From Ctenosaura bakeri (Eukaryota; Chordata; Lepidosauria; Squamata; Iguanidae): 64,000 nucleotides of DNA. The notes beneath the pieces are model-generated. The model was given only the letters and a program-made list of their open reading frames with translations, searched no databases and was not told the origin of the DNA. The stretch is from contig CAOLHI010002157.1 of assembly GCA_948474755.1 (NCBI GenBank), positions 248,001-312,000 of the forward strand. Reading direction: 5' to 3'. Below are positions 34,700-46,180 of this stretch, piece after piece. The position numbers were made by a program, and so were the translations under genes. How positions within the stretch are numbered: position 1 is the first letter of the stretch; each line of letters starts with the position of its first letter.

Positions 34700-35090
34700 T
34701 GAAGAAAGCTGATAGGAGGAAAATTGACTCATTTGAAATGTGGTGCTGGAGGAGAATTCTATGGACACTGTGGACTACTACAAATACAAATCAATGGATT
34801 CCAGAACAAATCAAGACTGAATTCTCCCTAGAAGCCAAGATGACAAAACTGAGGCTGTCATACTTTGGCCATATCATAAGAAAATATGACTCACTAGAAA
34901 AGACAGTAATGCTTGGTAAGGTAGAAGGCAGCAGGGAAAGAAGAAGACCACATTACAGATGGATAGAATCAATAAGGAAGCCACAGCCCTGAGTCTGCAA
35001 GATGTGAGCAGGGCTGTTGATGATAAGGTGACAGTGGATCATGAGGTCACCATAAATTAAAGTCAACTTGATGACAGCTAACAACAGCAT
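34700..35090 (+). mobile_element. BovB/RTE LINE 3' end
   Basis: A frame at 34693-34992 encodes IDSFEMWCWRRIL, LEAKMTKLRLSYFGHIIRK, SLEKTVMLGKVEG and RRRPHYRWIESI, the C-terminus of RTE/BovB ORF2 as I know it. It is followed by a 3' UTR ending GATGACAGCTAACAACAGC. The 3' tail (GGTCACCATAAATTAAAGTC) parallels the SINE tails in this window. 5'-truncated; no RT active site. Confidence 0.87.
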
Positions 35091-35094
35091 CTTC

Positions 35095-37485
35095 AGTAAA
35101 GCCTTCACAGTGCTGGAATATTGACACTCAAGCTTAGCTGTGGTGTTGCATAAGAAATAGTAAACATTAAAATGATGGATTCTTCTGGTCTGATCCTACC
35201 ATTAGGTAGATTGAATTGAAGGGGAACAAGTGTTGATGAAGATGACAGTGAAATAATTATTATTTGACATGGCCTCTGACATGGATATCGAGCTAACCTA
35301 GAGGGCTCAATACAGTCTGTATAATACAAACAGCTTTCCCCCCCCAAAAAGGAGTGTATTGCAAGAGGACTCAGAAGGCATAGCTGTGTGATGCCACTGC
35401 CTCTCCTGATCAAGGCAGTCACCTAACTCTATCCAGATAGTAATTATTGTGGTTTTCTCCTACACAATGCCCAATCTTCACCCAGTTGATAATTTTAGCC
35501 CGCTTAGGACTGGATGACAAGGTAAATCAGGGAAAAATAATATGCCTTTACTGGACCACCATTTCAGTGTTGTATATTAGGGGTGAGAACTGAGATAGCG
35601 ACAAAGGTCAATTCCTGCCCATCCACCCCCTCCCTAGCAGATTGCATCCACACACAAAACTGAAACCAGAAATCATGCTGTTTTCAGTAGTTTTAGATGG
35701 CCTGGGGGGAGGGTTAGGGAGACTATGCATTGCACTTTGTAGTGATTTTGATTGATTTATGGTGGATTTGGAGTAAAAAAGGTGATCTGGGAATATGCAA
35801 GGGTGTCCTGGAGGATTCCAAGGGCTACAGAAATGGGGTTTAAAGGCTATACGAAACCCATGGGCCACACTTTTCCCATTCTGTGATATATAGTACTGAC
35901 CTGGGCCATGACATTGCAAACTACAAGTAAAAGGATGGTTACATAAATCATTTGACCCACCAGAACAACAACTACAGCTACAAACACAGGCACACATTTA
36001 AAAGAGAAGAAAGATTTTCACTTATAGTTCACGCCTATGCATGTCTCCTCAGACATAATTCCCTATTAAGTTCAGTGGGAACTTACTTCCATCAAGTGGG
36101 TAGAATCCAGACTACAGTAATGGTTGTATATCTCCATTCTTTCTCCACAGGACCCCATGGCATTTATTTCTCCCATGTGATATGCACTATAATCAGCCCC
36201 ATCTATACAGTATTGTTAGTTATCCTCCTTGACCTCTTTATATTAACTGGTCAGTTTCCCTGCATGCCAAATGAAAGTGCTCCACACAGGGCAAAGTGGA
36301 ATGGTATAGAAATGTAAGTTTCAGAGGAACATATCTTAATAATACCTTTTGTTCCTCCCTGAGACCTGCCAACTGCTTTCCTCATACACCTTTCCTCCTA
36401 AGCATATGCCTGTCCAAAAAAAAGAAAAAGAAAAATCCCCAGCAGAGTGGGCAGCTCTGGTTTCCTTTCTTTCAGCTATTTACTTCCTACAAAAATGCTG
36501 TTACATCCTACAAGGAAGAAAGCTTGGGTTTTAATGAATCAGTCAGGTAGTTCTTGTTCAACCACCACTCCTCTCAGATGGGGAAAGGCTTGGATGTTGA
36601 CCTCAGTTTTTGCAGTTTGCTCATTTGTCTCTTTTTCCTAGCATACTTTCTCCAGTCCTTTTTATGCCTTAGCCTCAAATCTGCAACAGCTGGATAGAGA
36701 ACAGCTTCTGATCTAAGGCAGCATTCCATCACTCAGTTCCTCAAGTCCTAGTGCCTGCCATGTACCACGTCAACCTTCACTTCCCTCTAGAGATTTTGGG
36801 GATAAAATTATGTCAATAGCTGTGAGGAAAGGGATGGGATTTGGGCAGTGGCTGATGATGTCTTAGAAAGATATGGGTATTTCTGAGTTATCTGCTGGGA
36901 GAAAGGTTGTAGATTCCTTAAACACATTACCCCTCCTTCTACTTTCCAATCAAAAGTCTTTCTGCCATGCCAGCAGAGACATTCAAGAAGAACAGGCAGA
37001 ATCTTGCACAGAGGTGTGAGAGACATGAAACTGGACACTCTGTCATCAAGAGCTCCCAGGTTGTAGAGATGAATCCAGGTTCAAATTGAGGTCTGCAGTG
37101 TTGATGTTCAGATCACCTTTCGGTGATTGCCTACCAAATCTTCATTTTTTAAAAAAAAAAAATCCCTACTTTTTCTCTTGCAGTCCTGCAAAACTGCTGT
37201 CTCTCTTCTGTCACAGTATGCCAATTGTAATGATAAATAACTCAATTTCCCTTAGGTGGGTTAGGCTTCAGCACATCAAGTAGCAATGAAATATTATATA
37301 AATCTGGAAATCCAGCAGAATCACTACAGTGCAGAAGGAACATATGGTAAGCAGATCTGTGGAAAAAGGACTAGTACTTTTGCTATCTGTGAGCAAACAG
37401 CAATAGTAGAGAAAGGGAATCATAAGCACTGTGGTAATGGGAGATGCTATAATGCACAGAATTTTTCTTCTACACCATCCTTACA
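35095..37485. other. Mostly unique sequence
   Basis: No gene recognised. The 121- and 129-codon frames at 35608-36317 have no recognisable domain. A family F fragment lies at 36045-36115. Confidence 0.4.
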
Positions 37486-37488
37486 TTA

Positions 37489-37599
37489 GCCATTTCCGCA
37501 CTAGACTGTTATAGCGCTATGATTTCACTTTCAACATCCTATGGAATCCTGGGGTTTGCAGTTTCGGAAGGAGCCACACAGTCTAGTGCAGAAATGGCC
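37489..37599 (+). mobile_element. Family B short DNA transposon, deleted copy
   Basis: Ends AGCCATTTCCGCACTAGACTG and CAGTCTAGTGCAGAAATGGCC are inverted repeats, with ATT on both sides. Only 111 bp; the right half of the interior is missing. Confidence 0.8.
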
Positions 37600-37604
37600 A
37601 TTGT

Positions 37605-38780
37605 CTTACACAAATTTACCAGAGCTTTAAATTTATTTTTTTTAATTACAATTCCTAGAATCCCCTAAACATCCCCTTTACCATGCTTGCTTAAGGAGAC
37701 TGGGAATTTTAATTCAAAACAGTAACTTCTCCAAGCTCTGATGTCTACTGAATTCAATGGGGTTTACTCATCAGTTACCAATGGGAAGCACAATGGGAAG
37801 GCTGTTGAATGTGTCTGGAGATACACTGCCCCTTCCCCACCAAAAAAGCAGAGCTTGCAAATGTTACTTTGCAGACCACAACTCTGAGTTGCCATTCTGG
37901 CTGGAGGATCTCCCAACCCCCACCCCCCGCCAGTCCTGCTGTAAAGAATCTCCATTGATCCTGGCTAGTAGCCTTTAGTAGACTTAACTGCTATTGAAAG
38001 TGCGGTAGAAGGTGGAATAGAAATGAAAAGAGAAGGATAAAGTGAGCTTTGGCCAAACCTTCATGGGATCAAGGGACTGGATCTATGGGCTGTAAGCACG
38101 GAATGGATAGTTAAGGGTGGTTTTTGGTTTTTTTTGGAAATTGGAAGTCACATCAAGGAGTCGTGTAAGGAAGCTAGGATCACAGTCTTGAAAACTCCTG
38201 TTCTTTAATGCTGCTGTTCTTATTGCTTGACTCTTGTGAGAAATGGGATTATGGAAAAGATGCACCACTGAAGCAACCCAGAAAGGCTCTTAGCCTTTCT
38301 TTTCAGATAATTGCTTTCCAGCTCATGAGTTGCATTGTTCTGCTTCCCTCTTTCTCCACTTGATTCTCAGGTTACTTTCATACATGGCTTTTAGAGTGGA
38401 ACAGAGGTGCACTAATACCGGTAGCCAGGGAACCTTTTCACTTGACGTTGCAGCTGTTCTGCTTCCTTCCTTGTGTAATGCCAGTTTGTCCCCCCCACCA
38501 TCAAAAATATTCCACTTCTTAACCTGGGTCATGGTATTGATCAGGGTTTCTTCACTGGTACACAGGAACCCTTTTGCAAGTATCCCAGTTTAGGGATTAG
38601 GTGTGTGTGTATGGGGCATGTAGAGGCATGGTTACCCAAAGTTTGCCCTGCTCCACCCCCATTTCTTATAGCGGAGAAGAAAGAAACAAAGGGATATGCC
38701 ATGGATGAATCCTTCTCTGGGGTTCCCTACCCCCTTCCTTTTGTTTTGTTTTTAAATTTATTGTACCATATCATACCTGC
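37605..38780. other. Unique sequence
   Basis: Nothing recognised. Confidence 0.4.
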
Positions 38781-38784
38781 AACA

Positions 38785-39000
38785 CAGATGAAAACTGTGA
38801 CACTTGTGGTCAAGATGGTAAGCATTATTGAGGAAGAACACAAATACTGGAGATTGCTTTTGCCTGAGTCTACTGGGAAGACAAAATTCTGTCCTCCTCC
38901 TCCCTTTTCCTCCTCTGAGATAATGGAGTACAAATGCCTTTTTTTACTTTGATCTCAGTTTGCAGCAACTGAAATAAGCTAAGGCTGAAAGGGGAAGTAG
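38785..39000 (+). repeat. Family D repeat, copy 3
   Basis: Holds ACACTTGTGGTCAAGATGGT, TTTTGCCTGAGTCTACTGGG and TTTGCAGCAACTGAAATAAG, collinear with 40470-40760. Confidence 0.65.
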
Positions 39001-39016
39001 GAGGAAAAACAGAAAG

Positions 39017-39165
39017 GGTCTTTCCACACTACACTGTTGTAGTGCTATTATTCCACTTTCAACATCCTGTGGAATTCTGGGGTTTGTAGTTTACTGAGGT
39101 CAAAAGAATTCTAAATGCCCCTCCCTAAACTGCAAACCCCAAGATTTCATAGAAAGTGAATCAAG
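39017..39165 (+). mobile_element. Family B short DNA transposon, 3'-truncated
   Basis: Begins GGGTCTTTCCACACTACACT and continues TTCCACTTTCAACATCCTGT, as in 5986-6005. The right end is lost after about 39150. Confidence 0.72.
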
Positions 39166-39169
39166 TTAT

Positions 39170-40460
39170 AGAGTGGATCAAGTGGATCAAGTTCTAGATC
39201 AACTTCTAGAGTGATGCCATCACGGCTGAGCTTCTTAACAGGTCCAATACACTTTGAGTTCCCAATACACATGGATCCCAACACACCATATTTATCCTGT
39301 TCAAAAAGTAACTTTTCCAAATTCTAGGATATCAAGTAAAATGTCTGTACTGTAATTCCCAGCTGAACTAGATCTGTCCTGACTAAATATATCTGTCCTT
39401 TCAATTGAAAAATAGCTGCTGGTTCTGTACCCCCACTCATCATCAAATTTCTTCTTGAGCATGTGTGCCAGCTTCTAGTTTTGAAACCTCTGACCTAACG
39501 CGACATTACTCATGGGCATGTCTATAATTTCAATCTGGCAGTGTCCCTTTTAATCAGAGCGGCTGATTAGAGACTTTTCCCATGAAAGACGAGCTGCTAT
39601 TGTATTTAAACATACGGTGCTCAGCTAGTGTCAGTCATGGATTTGGGTGGGTGCATTTCCCTCCCTCCGTCCCTTTGGAAGGCAACTCTTATCTGATTCT
39701 AGCTCCAAAGGGAGCAGCACTCGTTTCCCAATAGTCTTTCACTCTGACAGCAAGCGCTTCTGAAGCCATCACTTCTCTCACCACTGTATGTTCACAGGAG
39801 TGACTTTGGTAATAATTTACTGCAAACAGTAGTCAGATGTTTGAAAGGATGCCAGCAACATGTTAGCTCTTGTTTGGGTAATCAACACAGAATAAGATAA
39901 GAAAAGGGAGGCATTAAGAAAGCATGGGATTTGCCTGAATTCTTCACAGAGAAACAGAATCCCACCACTTGCCATTGAAACTATTCTTTTCCTTTCACAC
40001 ATGCATAGAGCCAGCTCAGAAGTTTAGCTGCCTGAGGACAATGTGGTACACTGTACAAAAGCTGGCTGGACCAGCCAGCTGACCCATGGTGATATTGGGA
40101 TTGGGTCATCTGTCAGACCTGAGGTCAGTAGTCTAGTTTAGGAGATGCAGGATGGGCCACAATAATGTCCTCCAAGACAGTTGACTCTGGAAGGATGGAG
40201 GAAAAATGGGTGAGGGTTTATATTTCCTACCTGATATAAGCATCACACTCTGCCTACAGGTAGGACTGGTCCTATGCAGGCATACAGACACTAATCTGTG
40301 CTGTTCTTGATGAGAAAAAAAAATTTTTTTTTCTTTTTTGAAAAATAGATAGGATATTAATCTCAAGTCCACCCAAACACTTTGTTTCCTGGAGTAAACA
40401 GCAAGGTGTTCCTCTCTTTCACTGTATGAACAGAAGACTGAAAAGTCTGGCAATTGTATC
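39170..40460. other. Unique sequence with a possible conserved stretch
   Basis: No gene. The region 39485-39640 (CCTAACGCGACATTACTC, TTTTAATCAGAGCGGCTGAT) looks unlike repeats and could be regulatory. A T/A run lies at 40315-40345. Confidence 0.35.
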
Positions 40461-40469
40461 TGTACTCTA

Positions 40470-40760
40470 AGACATTTCAAAGATGAAAACTGGGATGCTT
40501 GTGCCTGAACAACATCAGAGTGTGGTCAAGAAGACAAAAGTTATTAATGAAGAAGTACAAGGTAGGAGAGAGCTGCAAGAATTTGTTTTTACCTGAGCCT
40601 ACTAGGAAGAACAAGATCATGCCCCCTTCTCTCCTCCCTCCACCCAAGTTAATTGAGTGCAAACTAGTTTTGCACTTTGAATTAGTTTGCAGCAATTGAA
40701 GTAAGTCAAGGACAAAAGGAGAAGGTAAGAGGAGGTAGGAGAAACCAGGATGTTTTAATT
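40470..40760 (+). repeat. Family D repeat, copy 4
   Basis: The fullest copy: GAACAACATCAGAGTGTGGT, AAAGTTATTAATGAAGAAG, TTACCTGAGCCTACTAGGAA, TTTGCAGCAATTGAAGTAAG. The conserved segment order across four loci implies one mobile family. Confidence 0.65.
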
Positions 40761-40914
40761 GCATCTTTAAAAGTGGGAAGACAGAGGATTAATTGAGACT
40801 ATCCCTGCCAGTTGGAGGATCCATTGGATCATCTTTTAAGATGGCTGAAGGGGCAGCTGCTTCTCTGCTTCATGGTAGGACTATCCCTGTTAAATCAATG
40901 TTATTGATAGATTA

Positions 40915-41048
40915 TATCCTTCCTTGGAGGTTTTTAAGCAGAGGCTAGATGGCCATCTGTCGGGAGTGCTTTGAGGGTGTTCCTGTATGGCAGGGGGTTG
41001 GACTGGATGGCCCATGTGGTCTCTTCTAACTGTACATTTCTATGATTA
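40915..41048 (+). mobile_element. CR1 LINE 3' end
   Basis: Reads GGAGGTTTTTAAGCAGAGGC, GGACTGGATGGCCCATGTGG and ends near TTTCTATGATTATT, the conserved CR1 3' untranslated end with its ATTCTATG-type repeat (family knowledge). No coding part. Confidence 0.88.
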
Positions 41049-41138
41049 TTAATCTATCTATATTAATCTACATCTGCAGCAGAAGCCTTTCCTTTTCCTG
41101 TTCTTTAGGATCACTCAGCTGGGGTCAATTGTATTATC

Positions 41139-41330
41139 TTGGTGGGGCAGTGGTTAAATGTCAGTACTGTAGCCACAAGGTTGTGGGTTCGATCCTGCTG
41201 GGCTCCAAGTTGACTCAGCCTTCCATCCTTTCGCAGGTTGGTAAAATGAATATCTAGCTTGTTGAGGGCAATTAGCTAACACATCATAAACCACTTAAAA
41301 AACACTTAGCTGATAAGCGGTATAGAAATA
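41139..41330 (+). mobile_element. MIR-like CORE-SINE
   Basis: tRNA-like head GGTGGGGCAGTGGTTAAATG and GTTGTGGGTTCGATCCTGCT (B box), core-like GGTTGGTAAAATGAATATC, and an L2-type tail TAAGCGGTATAGAAATA. This differs from the Sauria SINEs in both core and tail. Confidence 0.72.
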
Positions 41331-41344
41331 CACTATTGCTCTCA

Positions 41345-41455
41345 AGACGATGTTGGGTGCACTTCCCAACAGCTCTGAACAGCATAGCCAAAGCTGAAGG
41401 ACACTGGGAGTTGTAATTCAAAAACTTCTGGGAGAGGCATGCAGTTCCCACTCCT
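41345..41455. repeat. Family E dispersed repeat
   Basis: Contains GCATAGCCAAAGCTGAAGGA, CACTGGGAGTTGTAATTCAA. A second weak copy follows at 41815-41915. Confidence 0.5.
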
Positions 41456-41649
41456 GCTTTAGAACATGTAAGCTGCTACTGATGCAGGAACCTCTTATTT
41501 TATGCAGCTACCAGTTTTGCTTTAAGAATATATGCTGGTGTTAGTTGCTGGAATACATATATAAGAACCTTTCAGAGGAGTTACATCAGTACTTCAGGAG
41601 AAGGTTGCTTTAAAACACTTGAATTAAATATGGGTAATCAATATGCCTA

Positions 41650-41765
41650 AATACCCTAAAGGCACCAGAACCTATCCAATCTTGGAAACTAAGCAGGGTC
41701 AGAACTGCTTAGTACCTCATGGGAGGCTGCCAAGGAATACCAGGAATGCCAAGGTGTAGCCCCAT
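41650..41765 (+). mobile_element. 5S-derived SINE, head only
   Basis: CCAATCTTGGAAACTAAGCAGGG and GGAATACCAGGAATGCC-like phrases follow 5S rRNA order. The tail is not recognisable downstream. Confidence 0.8.
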
Positions 41766-41919
41766 CATCTTACACTTCACAGATATTCAGAGGACATATA
41801 TAATATCAGGAGTGGAAAATCTTTGGTCTTCTAGATGTTTTGGACTTCAGTGTGGCTAAGTGAAAGGGGTTATGTGAGTTGTAGTTTAAAATCTATGGGG
41901 GATTGAAGGGTCTCCAATC

Positions 41920-42930
41920 CTGAAATGGAATACTGAACTTTCTAAAGAGACCAGGGTTTGAATCCCACCTCTACCATGAAGCTCGCTGCATTATATTCAG
42001 TCTGTCAGCACAGGCTTAAAGGATCCCTTCAAGAATGCTACAGGGGTAAAGTGGGTAACCTCTACATGCACCACCCTGAGTTTTCTGGAGTAAAAAAAAT
42101 GTGAAAAATGCAGAGAAATACAGAAATACGAAAAATAAAGTTTTGCTGTAGTAAATGTCTGCCAGTTCTCCAGTACCAAAGCCATTTTAACTGTAGAGAT
42201 GTTCAGTAAAGAGTATTTATGTGACTTTCCTGGATTTGGGCCCAGTATGATGTTTCTGTGGTATGCAGGGAACAGAAGATTACTCTAAATCTTGATGTTT
42301 CCCATTGAGAAAACATGGCTGAGTAGATGTTTCTATTAAACATAATTGAAATGTGCTGTTACGTAAACCCCCTCCCCGCAACTTTGATTGGCTTGTAGTT
42401 GCTTATATATTCTCTACCTGCCACTAGATTTCTTTTTTCTCCAATCCAGAAATAAGCAAACTGCAGAGAAATACCTCGAGGTATTTAGGGAAAACAAAGG
42501 GAATAAGGCTCCACCTAGGAAGAGAAGATTGTTTTGTTATTATGGAATATTTATGTTTAGGGATAACAACAGCAGCTCCCATTCATATGCTTTAAAAACA
42601 ATGCTGCCCTGCTTTAAAAATAATAACAGAACATAATCATCATTTTTGCTGGCATCATGCTGTTATGAGAAATGGCACATGGCAGCACATAAACAATTAT
42701 TGGAAGGCAAATGCAGTGCTAATTAAACTTTTTTTTCATTAAGGAACCCATTTCTTCTTTATTGAAATAGATGTGAAATGACAGAAAATTTTACATCACA
42801 GGTATGCTCATCAGTTTAAGCTTATGACTTCCTATTGTCTGCCTTTTACAATGTCAGTATTAAACCTTGCTTTTACTATTATGTTGCAAACTGGATTTCT
42901 TTCTTTGTTCATTTTATATTATTTATATGT
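41920..42930. other. Unique sequence with a possible conserved stretch
   Basis: No gene. 42645-42775 (GCTGGCATCATGCTGTTATG, GTGCTAATTAAAC) has a conserved-element look. Confidence 0.35.
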
Positions 42931-42931
42931 A

Positions 42932-43396
42932 CAGTCAGCCCTCCACATTTGTGGTGCTAACTTTCATGAATTTGATTATTTGTGAATTTCTCCAACTTTT
43001 GCCCCTCTACCTCATGAACTTCTTATCTGGAGAACCTTCCCTCTCAGTGGCTCCAATCAGGCTGTGCAGCCCTACCTTTCATCATCCTTCTCCTCCACCA
43101 GACACTGCCTGGCCAGCTAAGGATGGTTCACAGGCTGATTTCTCAGCATCACAAACACTCTCCTGATGCCTCCTACACACCCAAGGAAGGAGATGGGTGA
43201 AAGAGAGCAAGTATAAGGCCACCATGCCAACTCACTCTGTTCCTTCTCCCTTCCCTGACCTGGATTGGACCCTGGGTGCCCACTCTCCTCACCATGCTTG
43301 CTCACTTCCCACAGACACACATTTTGATATTTGTTGTTTTTCTACATTTGCAGGGGTCCTGCACTTCTAACCCTAGTGAATGTGGAGGGCTGATTG
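42932..43396 (+). mobile_element. Tigger/pogo-like DNA transposon
   Basis: Ends CAGTCAGCCCTCCACATT and AATGTGGAGGGCTGATTG are inverted repeats with a single mismatch; TA precedes the left end. Interior TTTGATTATTTGTGAATTTC resembles Tigger terminal regions. No transposase frame. Confidence 0.78.
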
Positions 43397-43399
43397 CTG

Positions 43400-43640
43400 T
43401 GTGTAGGGACAGGGGGCAAAGAGGTGATGCACCCTGGGCACCACCATTCCCTGCCTACCCCCCCACACACTGTTGCCCTGCCCTCTTATGCCATCACCCC
43501 ACCCTTGCCTCTCCACCCCCACCCCTACCCCGCTCACAACAAACTACACCACTGGCTGATTGTATATTTCTATATCATTCTTTGTATGTCTACTTCTTAA
43601 TGTTTATTTATACTGGGATTTGTTTTCAATGTTTATAACA
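43400..43640. other. C-rich stretch
   Basis: Runs of CACCCC/CCCACC at 43430-43545 make long open frames without meaning. Confidence 0.5.
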
Positions 43641-44091
43641 CCTTTTTTTAAAAAAGACTTGGAGCATATGATAATGCTAAGCATCTTGGTATGGATTCTT
43701 GACTCATAGAGCAAATTTAATTAATATGAGATATGTCCTAAATTAGAAGTAGCTAAGATTAGAATTAAACTAATCTAGATCGAATTGTGGTTCTCAATCA
43801 TTGCCTCTCAGTTCAGAAAATGAAAACTGGCCATACCGTCTGGGCTTCTGGGAGTTGAAGTCCAAGACTTCTGAAGGACTAAAGGCTGAGAACCATTGCG
43901 TCAGAGCTATGCTATCTGAGAACTGCAGAGATTATATTAAACAGGAATCCAAAATTTAGTCCATTATTAGGGATGGGCCAACCGAATCCTCAAATCCTTG
44001 GCAGGGATTCGAGATTTGGGAATCCGAATCCCTGTGCCAAAATAGGCAAACCGAATCTTTTGAATCTGCCACCCAAACAGTTTGTTGGAGA

Positions 44092-44168
44092 CCAGAATGC
44101 CTGAAAACTTGAGGAGACCGGGACGCCTGAAAACTTGGGGAGATCAGGACACCTGAAAACTTGGAGAC
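44092..44168. repeat. 26-bp tandem repeat, three units
   Basis: Unit GGAGACCxGGAxGCCTGAAAACTTGG with small changes, inside the hAT-like element. Confidence 0.85.
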
Positions 44169-44624
44169 TAGAAACACAAGGGGAGATGGCAAGTAGGTAA
44201 ATTTTTCCCTTGGAGTAATAATGGCCTTTGCTAACAATTTCAGAAATTTATCTGGGCTTATATTCTAATATATTTAAATTGAACATTTAATATTTAAATT
44301 CAGCACTTGACTGGAAGGTACAGTCTTCTTGAGATTTCAAGGACAGCTGAAACATTCCTTTGCAGAGCAATCTTGCAAACCTCTTTCAGACACAATTCTG
44401 GGGTTTGTGGTTTTACAAGGTGTCACAGCCTTCTCTGCCAAAGTCTGCTGGTGCATCATCAAATTACAAACTCCAGGATGCCATAAGGAGCTATGCAAAG
44501 AAAATCCAGCTTTGACCTGGATTATCTCTGTACTATAGTGGTTCTGTTTACACAGGCAGGAAAATGTGGGATTAATCCACATGTTCCTGCCTGTGTAGAA
44601 GGGCCTTCATGTCATTTTCAATCT

Positions 44625-44745
44625 GGGGAGCTCCAGAGGCAAAACTATGACAATTGTCTTGGCCAGATTTCTTCAGAGGGAGGTTTGTCTTTGCCTAGGC
44701 TTTTGTGAAGGCTGAGAGAGCATGTCTTCCCCAAGATTATCCTTC
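44625..44745 (-). mobile_element. Sauria-type SINE fragment
   Basis: TTGGCCAGATTTCTTCAGAG and GGCTGAGAGAGCATGTCTTC match the central SINE body; both ends are lost. It lies inside the hAT-like element. Confidence 0.65.
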
Positions 44746-45149
44746 TTTCCCTTGCTTTTTAAACCCTTTTTTAAAATAGGATTTGAAAGATTTGAGATTC
44801 ATGAGATTTGTAGATTCCCGGAATCTTCCAGGGATTCAGATCCAGATTCGGAAAATTTCGGATTCATCCCATCCCTAGTCCATATATCTGAAAACTCAAA
44901 AGATGATTTCTTGGCTCAGACAAAATGCTAAACCACAGTATTAGTCTTCTGTTCAAATGTGTCTGGGTTTTCCCCCCCTTGAATTTCAAATTCATTTTTA
45001 TATTCTTAAATATTGATTATACTCAACCAAGGAGATGGAATTCAGTCCTTAGCTGGACAGTTCAAGTCCCACAAAGAGCCACATCAAACAAGTAAAATTG
45101 AAGCTTTGCTGTAGAACTTTTGAACAGGGCCCTTATACTGGGCATGTAT

Positions 45150-45362
45150 ATTGTTATTGTGTTCCTTCAGGTCATCTCTGACTTATGGCAATCCTAAGGC
45201 AAACCCCGTCACAAGGTTCTCTTGGCAAGATTTGTTCAGCCTTTCTCTGAGGCTAAGACTTGCCTAAGGTCATCCAGCAGGTTTCCATGGCTGAGCAGGG
45301 ATTCAAACCCTGATCACCCAGGGTTCTAATCTGCCCTTCAAACCACTATACCACGCTGGCTC
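45150..45362 (-). mobile_element. Sauria-type SINE
   Basis: Full-length copy: TTGTTATTGTGTTCCTTCAG (tail complement) to ACCACTATACCACGCTGGCT (head complement). CTCTTGGCAAGATTTGTTCA marks the body. Confidence 0.87.
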
Positions 45363-45726
45363 ACAAAATGGTTACCTACCTATAGTTTCCTTATTAACTT
45401 CAGCAGAGTAGAACATATATCTATAGAACATAAATGAGAATCAGGTTAGATTAATCTTCTATTTTAATTTTTACCCATTTTTAATTTTTATTTTAAAAAT
45501 ATGATTTGAATCAAATTTATAAAGAAATTTGAAGAATTTGGGGGAGTTCTTATTTTAAAAAATGAACCACATGAAATTCTCAACTATCTGTACTGGTAAA
45601 ATTCAATCAGTACTCCTATTCCCAACATGGACAGGTTCATGTTTTACCTGCCTGCTATGCAACCATAAAGATCAAGAGTCTGTCAGCAGGAAGAAGGTGG
45701 CATTCCTAATGGTACCACAGATATAG

Positions 45727-46177
45727 ACCATTTCCGCATGCAGCAAGGAAATTGCTCCCTGCCACTACTCACCGGATCTTCTGACGGTCCGGTCCGGGGT
45801 GAGGCAGAACAGTGCGTGATTGTAGATCCGCACTGCTTCAGCATCCAAAATGGCAGCTTCCAGTTGGTCGTGGGTCTCGACCAACCACTGAGCCTCGCCA
45901 GCCTAAAGCCCACCCTCCGCAGATCACAGGCTCGCATTGGTGCGAGCCTGTGAATCTGCACCAGAGAGCAGGCATGCTATGGCACATGGCAGCATTTTGA
46001 AAGACTGTAAAAATCAGGTCTTTCAAAAACACACTGGAGGACCACTTGGGGTCGTTCCAGAGTGGACTGAGGTGTGGATCTACGCTAAGTAGTCCGGACC
46101 CAGTCCGCTCCAAGGTGCAGACGTCCTCCGTGGAGGACGCACTGCACTGTTTTACTTACCCCGTGAGGAAATGGCCA
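45727..46177 (-). mobile_element. Short DNA transposon, subfamily H2, copy 2
   Basis: Inverse copy of 14962-15390: it shares the hairpin CAGGCTCGCATTGGTGCGAGC, the CAGACGTCCTCCGTGGAGGAC block and the TAGTCCGGACCCAGTC block. Ends ACCATTTCCGC and GAGGAAATGGCCA are flanked by TAG on both sides (45724-45726, 46178-46180). The frames of 60-92 codons in it are by-products. Confidence 0.83.
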
Positions 46178-46180
46178 TAG

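Larger units (their letters stand above)
43968..44877. mobile_element. hAT-like DNA transposon, 0.9 kb
   Basis: Ends TAGGGATGGGCCAACCGAAT and TTCGGATTCATCCCATCCCTA are inverted repeats. The flanks GTCCATTAT and GTCCATAT are a near-perfect 8-9-bp duplication. Many GATTC/GAATC repeats lie just inside both ends. It carries a 26-bp triplicate and a SINE fragment. No transposase frame. Confidence 0.75.

Noticed and set aside
35608..36317. Frames of 121-129 codons as exons
   Set aside because: No recognisable domain, no convincing splice context, and a dispersed-repeat fragment inside.
43276..43638. 120-codon frame
   Set aside because: C-rich low-complexity sequence overlapping the end of a Tigger-like element.
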